Part shown: positions 15,163 to 19,617 of the stretch, piece after piece
Numbering within the stretch: the first letter of the stretch is position 1
Layout of the letters: each line of letters opens with the position of its first letter
Source of the DNA: Oscillospiraceae bacterium
Lineage (GTDB): Bacteria > Bacillota > Clostridia > Oscillospirales > Ruminococcaceae
DNA length: 19,617 nucleotides
Assembly (NCBI GenBank): GCA_029068025.1
Contig: JAIEDJ010000316.1
Coordinates: 9,031-28,647, forward strand
Direction: 5' to 3'
Position numbers and translations under genes: made by a program
Notes under the pieces: model-generated
Database searches by the model: none
What the model saw: the letters and a program-made list of their open reading frames with translations, nothing else
What the model was told of the DNA's origin: nothing

Positions 15163-16485
15163 TCAGACCATTATCTGATCCTTTGGAATAAGGTCGTAGC
15201 TGAACATCACCTCGGAGTGGTTGTCAAGTATGAGCCTTTTTTCTATGACCACGCCTGTGGCACGGTCGGTGGTGACCTTATATATTCTGGAAATACGGTA
15301 ATATTTGCCGTTTTCCTCGGAAAAACGGTGATCCTCCTCCACAAGCTCAAAGCGCCAAGGGAACTCCATTTCGCTTCTGAGCTCGCCATAGAGCTTATCC
15401 TCATCGCACCACAAAAGAAGCTGCACATTCTGGTCGGTATTATTTTTGAACCTGTAGTCAACGTAGTTATAGCCGACAGATGTTCCCGAGCTTAATGGGA
15501 TCCTTTTGCCGTTATCGGGTGCCAGAGCGTCGGAATGAGTATGAAATTCCGTTACTTCAAGGGGGCTGTCCAGAACAAGCAGATTGATAAGATTCCCCAG
15601 ATTGCACAGTCCTCCGCCTATCCCCGGGACGAGCTTGCCATTTACGAGCGTTCTGCCGTCCTTGTAGCCCTTTCCCTTTGTGATCCTGCCCACTGTTCTC
15701 CAGAAGGAAAAGACCTCTCCCGGGCGTATCACAAGACCGTTAAGGCGGCGGCAGGCTATGCGTATGTTTTCCGCCTTGTTTTCCTGAAGCCTGATGTCGA
15801 TATCCTTTCCGCGCTTGATAAGCCCGCAGCTCTGTGCGGATACCACGTTGGGCAGCTTTGCGGACACGATGGTCCCGGCAAAGCTTTCACGGCTTAAAAT
15901 ATCTTTGATATGCCGCTGCATTATTCCCTTTTTTTCCGAAAGCATATAGCAGAAGGGGTTTATCTCACAGAATAGCCTCCGTTTTTTGGGGCGGGAGGAG
16001 CTTTTATCAAAAGATAATATCAGCTTTTCAAGATAACGCCGCTTGCCGATGCGCTTTTCCTCGGGCAGGCGTATGAATTTTACCAGTATGCTTTTTATCC
16101 CCGCTTTATTTGCGCCTAATATATCCGTAAAGATCTGGTCGCCGATAACAACCGCTCTGTCGGGGGTCAGCTTCATGATCTCGAGCGCCTTCCTAAAGCC
16201 GGCGGGGTCAGGCTTTTCGGCTTCGCATACGTATGCGGTGTCAATGTTTTTTATAAATCTTTTTACCCTTTCCTCGGTGTTGTCGGTCAGCAGGACGGTT
16301 TTAAAGCCTTTTTCGTGAATTCTGCGGAAAAGCCCGTCCACTCTTTCATTGGAATCATCCCCGTGATGGACTAATGTATTGTCAATATCAAATACGATCC
16401 CCCGGAAGCCCTTTTCGTACAGCTTATCGTAGTTAATGGAAAAAACGCTTTTTGCATAGTAGGACGGATAGAATTTCTTCAGCAT
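15163..16485 (-). CDS. YqeG-type HAD phosphatase fused to VanW domain
   Basis: 440 residues. ATG 16485 has GGAGGGA just upstream and overlaps the previous gene by 7 bases. Residues 1-165 match the YqeG class of HAD hydrolases: nucleophile motif VFDIDNTLV (Asp33, Asp35), motif II LLTDNTEER, and motif III GDQIFTDILGANKAG. Residues about 190-430 are a VanW domain: RPGEVFSFWRTVGRITKGKGY, the signature GIGGGLCNLGNLIN, and EFHTHSDALAPDNGKRIP. VanW occurs in vanB-type vancomycin resistance clusters but its biochemical function is unknown, and most copies in gut clostridia are not resistance genes. No vanH, vanB or vanX gene is near. A basic linker (about 166-185) joins the halves and no membrane segment is evident. 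Its stop codon lies in the flank duplicated by the MITE-like element. Confidence 0.9.
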   Translation of the reverse strand: MLKKFYPSYYAKSVFSINYDKLYEKGFRGIVFDIDNTLVHHGDDSNERVDGLFRRIHEKGFKTVLLTDNTEERVKRFIKNIDTAYVCEAEKPDPAGFRKALEIMKLTPDRAVVIGDQIFTDILGANKAGIKSILVKFIRLPEEKRIGKRRYLEKLILSFDKSSSRPKKRRLFCEINPFCYMLSEKKGIMQRHIKDILSRESFAGTIVSAKLPNVVSAQSCGLIKRGKDIDIRLQENKAENIRIACRRLNGLVIRPGEVFSFWRTVGRITKGKGYKDGRTLVNGKLVPGIGGGLCNLGNLINLLVLDSPLEVTEFHTHSDALAPDNGKRIPLSSGTSVGYNYVDYRFKNNTDQNVQLLLWCDEDKLYGELRSEMEFPWRFELVEEDHRFSEENGKYYRISRIYKVTTDRATGVVIEKRLILDNHSEVMFSYDLIPKDQIMV

Positions 16486-17168
16486 TTTGCTCCCTCCGGA
16501 CGTTCTGTTTTCATATAATCACATACGTTGTTGATCTGACTGCATATATCGGTTCCGAAACAGTTTTCAAAAAATGCGCTGCCGATAGTGAACGCTGCGG
16601 GGGAGATCCGTTTTATTTCATCAAGCCTGCCGTAGCTGTTGATACTCCCGGCGATACATACCGGCGCACCTACCCGGGAGACAAATCCCTCCATAAGCTC
16701 CTCGGGATCGCCGACGTATCGGTAGCCCAGAAGGTCAATGCCGTACACGCCCTTTGCAAGATACTCCCGCGCCTGAGCGGCCATGCTCTCAAGGCTGCCG
16801 CGGAGTATCGACGGACGCTGTGAGACCTCTCCCACAAAGGGCATATATCTTATGCCGCAGCCTTTGCAAAGCTCGTTTACAGAGTCGGAAAAAACTGTTC
16901 CCATAAGTATGTCACAGCCGAATTCCGCTGCCATTTCCGCGCCCCGCATACATTCCTTTTCCGTATATGCCACTACCTCAAGCACGGTTTTCTTTCCGCA
17001 CTCTTTCATGTACTTATAAAGGCTTTTCATCTGCGGCGGGGGAAGAGGCTTGTCCTTAAATCCCCAGTATTCGGCTTTGGATCCTCGGCACTGCTGAAAA
17101 ACATCGCGGGCATTTTCCACTGTTCTGTCATTGTGTGTGAGCATTACGATCAAAGAAGTTTCGTCCAT
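16479..17168 (-). CDS. TIM-barrel protein, ribulose-phosphate-binding barrel type, substrate unknown
   Basis: 229 residues from ATG 17168, preceded by AGAGGT. Alternating strand and helix pattern of a beta/alpha barrel: VMLTHNDRTVENA, KTVLEVVAYTEKE, CDILMGTVFSD, GIDLLGYRYVGD, and near the end the pair CIAGSINSYGRL and FTIGSAFFE, which resembles the phosphate-binding loops of HisA, TrpC and NanE-like barrels. Its acidic and lysine residues do not let me name a reaction. First gene of the operon with the HAD-VanW fusion and the flippase, with its own consensus promoter, so a role in cell-surface sugar or lipid metabolism is a reasonable guess only. Confidence 0.8.
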   Translation of the reverse strand: MDETSLIVMLTHNDRTVENARDVFQQCRGSKAEYWGFKDKPLPPPQMKSLYKYMKECGKKTVLEVVAYTEKECMRGAEMAAEFGCDILMGTVFSDSVNELCKGCGIRYMPFVGEVSQRPSILRGSLESMAAQAREYLAKGVYGIDLLGYRYVGDPEELMEGFVSRVGAPVCIAGSINSYGRLDEIKRISPAAFTIGSAFFENCFGTDICSQINNVCDYMKTERPEGAKC

Positions 17169-17220
17169 ATTTATGACCTCTGATAAATTGCTGATATAAT
17201 TTCAAGATCCAACTTTATAA

Positions 17221-17249
17221 ATTATAGCACAGTCAGGGTATTTTGTCAA
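17221..17249 (-). promoter_or_regulatory. consensus promoter of the TIM-barrel/VanW/flippase operon
   Basis: On the minus strand TTGACA (17249-17244), a 17-base spacer and TATAAT (17226-17221) preceded by TGC, an extended -10. The start would be near 17214, about 45 bases before ATG 17168. A match this good predicts strong constitutive expression. Confidence 0.85.
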
Positions 17250-17311
17250 GCCTTCAACGGCGCAGCAGCGGCAATGTGAATCACGATCCCTCCGAATAAA
17301 CCGCTATCACT

Positions 17312-18523
17312 TTACGCCAGCTTCACGACAAGCGTCACGAAAAATCGCTCGTTACGAATATCCGCGTACACCTCTCCGCCCATAAGCGACATCAGCCGTT
17401 TACAGATAAAAAGTCCAAGACCGTTGCCCTGAGCCTTATCCGCGTTGTTTCCGCGATGAAAGCTCTCAAATATCTGCGGCAGCTCTTTCGCTTCAAGCGT
17501 GCAGCCTGTATTTGATACCGTGATAAGCTCACAGCCGTCCATTTTATCAAAGCCGAGTTCGATTCGTTTGCCGTCGCCGTACTTGATCGCGTTTTCTATC
17601 AGATTTTGCAGGCACTCCGCAAGGCGGTCGGGGTCGCATGAGAGAATACAGTCGTCATATTTACGGATCGCAAGCTCCGTTCCCGACATGGCGAGCCGGG
17701 GAGCGTATCTATCATATATTTTCGCAATGATAACGCTGAGGAATTCCTCGCCGGGCGTGACCTCAAAGCTCATAAAGTCCTCGCTTGCCGCCTTTGTGAT
17801 CTCGCTGACAAAACGCTCTATCTCATCCGCGCGGGTATTGATGCTCTCGGCGGCGGCACGCCGTTTTTCCTCGTCCTTGTATAATCCCTTTGCAAGCGCC
17901 TTTGCGTTCAGCTTGATCGCCGACAGCGGCGTTTTGATGTCATGGGAAAGGGAAAGCAGCAAAAGTTTCCTGTCCCTCTGCATAGTGATCTCTTTTTTTC
18001 GGCTCGTTTCTATGCTCTCACGCAAGAGATTCACACCCCATGTGAATTTACCGAAAAAGCGGCTTTTTTCTTCGGGTATCGGAACAGCAAGATTGCCCTT
18101 TGCAAGCTCCCGAGGAACATCGTTCAGCCTGCCGAACGGCACTATGATATGCCTGCGGATATAATACAAAAGCCCAGTCGTCAGCAGGAACAGTGCACCC
18201 AATACGCAGTTTACCGCCGCAATGCCGGTCTGTCCGTTTCCAACGGTATACTCAACACGGTAAAGATTTCCGTTCGCTTCTATGATAAGATAATGCTCAT
18301 CGGAATGATAGAGATCATCACCCGTGAACACGCCCGTAATGTGGGGATATTTCTCAATGTCGTAATTGCCGGTTTCCGTTATCTCATCGGCAAGCCGCTT
18401 GGCTTCAACGCGATAAATTCCCTCATTATTCTCTTTCGCTCCTACAAGAAATATATTCAGTACCGCTGTCAGCAAAAGAAATACGATCATCACCGCGATA
18501 CACAATTTTCCGAATGCCCTCAT
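17312..18523 (-). CDS. sensor histidine kinase (OmpR/EnvZ-type pair)
   Basis: 403 residues. ATG 18523 shares ATGA with the stop of the response regulator gene. Two membrane helices (about 8-28 and 103-123) flank an outside sensor loop of about 75 residues of unknown ligand. A HAMP-like linker follows (RRHIIVPFGRLNDVPRELAKGNLAVPI), then HisKA with phospho-acceptor His194 in SLSHDIKTPLSAI, then HATPase with N-box LQNLIENAIKYG, a degenerate G1 position (VSNTGCTL where DxGxG is usual) and GNGLGLFICK. It would phosphorylate the regulator encoded just upstream. The unusual G1 sequence is common in this clostridial kinase subgroup and need not mean inactivity. Confidence 0.94.
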   Translation of the reverse strand: MRAFGKLCIAVMIVFLLLTAVLNIFLVGAKENNEGIYRVEAKRLADEITETGNYDIEKYPHITGVFTGDDLYHSDEHYLIIEANGNLYRVEYTVGNGQTGIAAVNCVLGALFLLTTGLLYYIRRHIIVPFGRLNDVPRELAKGNLAVPIPEEKSRFFGKFTWGVNLLRESIETSRKKEITMQRDRKLLLLSLSHDIKTPLSAIKLNAKALAKGLYKDEEKRRAAAESINTRADEIERFVSEITKAASEDFMSFEVTPGEEFLSVIIAKIYDRYAPRLAMSGTELAIRKYDDCILSCDPDRLAECLQNLIENAIKYGDGKRIELGFDKMDGCELITVSNTGCTLEAKELPQIFESFHRGNNADKAQGNGLGLFICKRLMSLMGGEVYADIRNERFFVTLVVKLA

Positions 18524-19182
18524 ACAAACTTATACCCCACGCCCCAGACGGTAAGCAAACGCTTTGCGTTCTTGGGATCATCACCGAGCTTCTGACGAAT
18601 TCGATTGATATGCACGTGAAGCGTTTGCAGTTCCGAATCGCTGTCGCTGCCCCAGACGGTGCTGAACAGATATTCTTTTTTAAGTGCTTTGCCCTGATTT
18701 TCGATCAGCAGCGCCAACAGCTCAAACTCCTTTGATGGCAGCTCAACAGGACTTCCGTCGATGACCGCCGTTTTATCCGCAAGGTTGAGCGTCACGCCGT
18801 CCGCCGACAATATCTCGCGCTGATACCGCCGCTTGAATATCCCCTTGATCTTAGCGATAAGAATATCTATGTCATAGGGCTTCTCAATATAATCATCGGC
18901 GCCAAGGTCAAAGCCGTTCAGCTTATCATCCTTGCCCGTCCTTGAGCTTACGATCAGTATAGGAGTATCAGCGTTTTCACGGAGCTTTGAGCATACCGCA
19001 AAGCCGTTCACATCGGGGAGATTGATATCAAGCACCACAAGCCTTGCGCCATATCGTTCAAAGAGCTGCACGGCACGTTCTCCACTGTCCACGCTTGACA
19101 CGGTATAGCCTTCCTCACGCAGAAAATCGGTCAGCAGGTCTGCCAGCTCCTTGTCGTCCTCCACTATCAGAATATCGGTCAT
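18520..19182 (-). CDS. OmpR/PhoB-family response regulator
   Basis: 220 residues; GGGTGG lies about 8-10 bases before ATG 19182. The receiver domain has acidic residues Glu8, Asp9 and Asp10, phospho-acceptor Asp52 in LVVLDINLPDVNG, and the EKPYD lysine. The winged-helix DNA-binding domain covers about 125-220, with PSKEFELLALLIENQG and LHVHINRIRQKLGDDP, ending in WGVGYKF. It is co-translated with the kinase downstream. Regulators like this next to an ABC ATPase gene often control that transporter, but the transporter here lies upstream and beyond a palindromic element, so the link is inferred. Confidence 0.96.
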   Translation of the reverse strand: MTDILIVEDDKELADLLTDFLREEGYTVSSVDSGERAVQLFERYGARLVVLDINLPDVNGFAVCSKLRENADTPILIVSSRTGKDDKLNGFDLGADDYIEKPYDIDILIAKIKGIFKRRYQREILSADGVTLNLADKTAVIDGSPVELPSKEFELLALLIENQGKALKKEYLFSTVWGSDSDSELQTLHVHINRIRQKLGDDPKNAKRLLTVWGVGYKFV

Positions 19183-19202
19183 AAGATCACCACCCGTTTA
19201 TT

Positions 19203-19231
19203 ATTTTACCACATTCACATAAATATAGCAA
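19203..19231 (-). promoter_or_regulatory. promoter of the response regulator/kinase pair
   Basis: On the minus strand TTGCTA (19231-19226), a 17-base spacer and TAAAAT (19208-19203) preceded by TGG, an extended -10. The leader would be only about 13 bases long. The -35 box shares bases with the inverted repeat at 19228-19261. Confidence 0.55.
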
Positions 19232-19261
19232 GAGGTCAGAACCGTTCTTCCAACCTCTTGC
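19228..19261. promoter_or_regulatory. 9-bp inverted repeat touching the -35 box, possible operator
   Basis: GCAAGAGGT (19228-19236) and ACCTCTTGC (19253-19261) form a perfect 9-bp inverted repeat with a 16-base centre that itself holds GAACCGTTC. It overlaps the -35 box of the regulator promoter. No T-run follows closely on either strand, so it looks more like a binding site for a dimeric regulator than a terminator. Confidence 0.45.
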
Positions 19262-19304
19262 CTCTAATTTCTTGCATCTGGTTCAGTATGTAAAAAAGTC
19301 TAAT

Positions 19305-19413
19305 AGCAGGCTGTCGAGAAGCCCTCAGATGCGAGAAACCGTTGTGTCGGCTAGCCTTTGTGGCTGCCGACACGGCGGTGACGAAGCAGATGAGGGGTTA
19401 TCGACAGCCTGCT
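19305..19413. mobile_element. 109-bp fully palindromic MITE-like element
   Basis: Perfect 13-bp terminal inverted repeats AGCAGGCTGTCGA (19305-19317/19401-19413) are flanked by AAT on both sides (19302-19304, 19414-19416), a possible 3-bp target duplication. The interior continues to pair: CCCTCA/TGAGGG, ACCG/CGGT, GTGTCGGC (19344-19351) with GCCGACAC (19366-19373) and AGCC/GGCT around a TTTGT loop. Transcribed from the minus strand it would make one long hairpin with six U about 8 bases later (19296-19291), so it may act as terminator for the ABC gene. Confidence 0.7.
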
Positions 19414-19415
19414 AA

Positions 19416-19617
19416 TTACCAGCCCTGTTCCATAAGCCAGTTGTTCAGTTCTCTTTCACGGTCACGAAGCTCCTTGTCACCGCCGCCGAAATGTTCCATT
19501 TCCTTTTCGCCGACGATACCGCCGTCCAAGATGTAAAGCACTCTGCTGCACTTGGCGGCGACCTTCGGGTCATGAGTCACGCACATGATCGTCGTACCGT
19601 CACGGTTGAGGGTGAGC
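19416..19617 (-). CDS. ABC transporter ATP-binding protein, C-terminal fragment
   Basis: Only the last 66 or so codons lie in the window; the start is beyond the right edge. The visible part begins LNRDGTTIMCVTHDPKVAA, which carries the H-loop (THD) typical of LolD/MacB-like ATPases, then CSRVLYILDGGIVGEK, and ends LNNWLMEQGW with TAA at 19418-19416. Such ATPases pair with FtsX-type permeases and move lipoproteins, antibiotics or peptides. It reads in the same direction as the response regulator and kinase and may be their target. The palindromic element begins right after its stop codon. Confidence 0.85.
   Translation of the reverse strand, partial: LTLNRDGTTIMCVTHDPKVAAKCSRVLYILDGGIVGEKEMEHFGGGDKELRDRERELNNWLMEQGW

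Noticed and set aside
15163..16485. Vancomycin resistance locus
   Set aside because: Only a VanW domain is present; no ligase, dehydrogenase, dipeptidase or VanR/VanS pair identifiable as such is nearby, and VanW domains are common in non-resistant gut clostridia.
17169..17311. Terminator after the sensor kinase gene
   Set aside because: Only a weak AGCGG/CCGCT pairing is visible without a T-run; the stretch holds the operon promoter and nothing else I can support.

Overview
The window looks like chromosomal DNA from a gut-type Gram-positive Firmicute, probably a Ruminococcus-like member of the Oscillospiraceae. This is an inference from strong GGAGG-type ribosome binding sites, TTGACA/TATAAT promoters with 17-base spacers, AgrC/LytTR signalling genes, a VanW protein, a DUF389 protein and small hairpin-rich repeats. 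No rRNA, tRNA, CRISPR array or full-length transposase was seen.

Layout: (1) Positions 1-754 carry no protein gene. They hold two identical 77-bp copies of a hairpin-rich repeat with three GAA-triloop hairpins between them, a consensus promoter firing leftward out of the window, and a second consensus promoter firing rightward into a probable structured small RNA or leader (about 425-549) with its own terminator-like end, followed by two more hairpins. (2) Positions 755-8085 (+) form a tight four-gene signalling operon: a BvgS/EvgS-like hybrid histidine kinase with two periplasmic-binding sensor domains and two receiver domains, an unknown multi-pass membrane protein, an AgrC-like GHKL kinase fused to an RsiV-like outside domain, and a LytTR response regulator. 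A two-way terminator (8085-8129) closes it. (3) Positions 8154-11850 (-) encode two overlapping ABC exporter half-transporters, likely a heterodimer, with their own promoter. (4) Positions 12069-13442 (-) encode a DUF389 membrane protein with its own terminator. (5) Positions 13523-17168 (-) form an envelope-type operon: a TIM-barrel protein, a YqeG-type HAD phosphatase fused to VanW, and an oligosaccharide flippase. A 207-bp MITE-like element sits between the last two, and a consensus promoter precedes the first. (6) Positions 17312-19182 (-) encode an OmpR-type response regulator and its sensor kinase, overlapping by ATGA. A 9-bp inverted repeat touches the -35 box of their promoter. (7) Positions 19305-19413 are a second, fully palindromic MITE-like element, placed right after the stop codon of an ABC transporter ATPase whose start lies beyond the window (19416-19617, -).

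The most unusual item is the 688-residue protein at 5291-7357. It joins a complete AgrC-type kinase to a C-terminal membrane anchor and an ectodomain of the kind that the anti-sigma factor RsiV uses to sense lysozyme. With the LytTR regulator that overlaps it, it suggests an envelope-damage or host-lysozyme sensing system that signals by phosphotransfer rather than by sigma-factor release. The ligand and target genes are not shown by the sequence.
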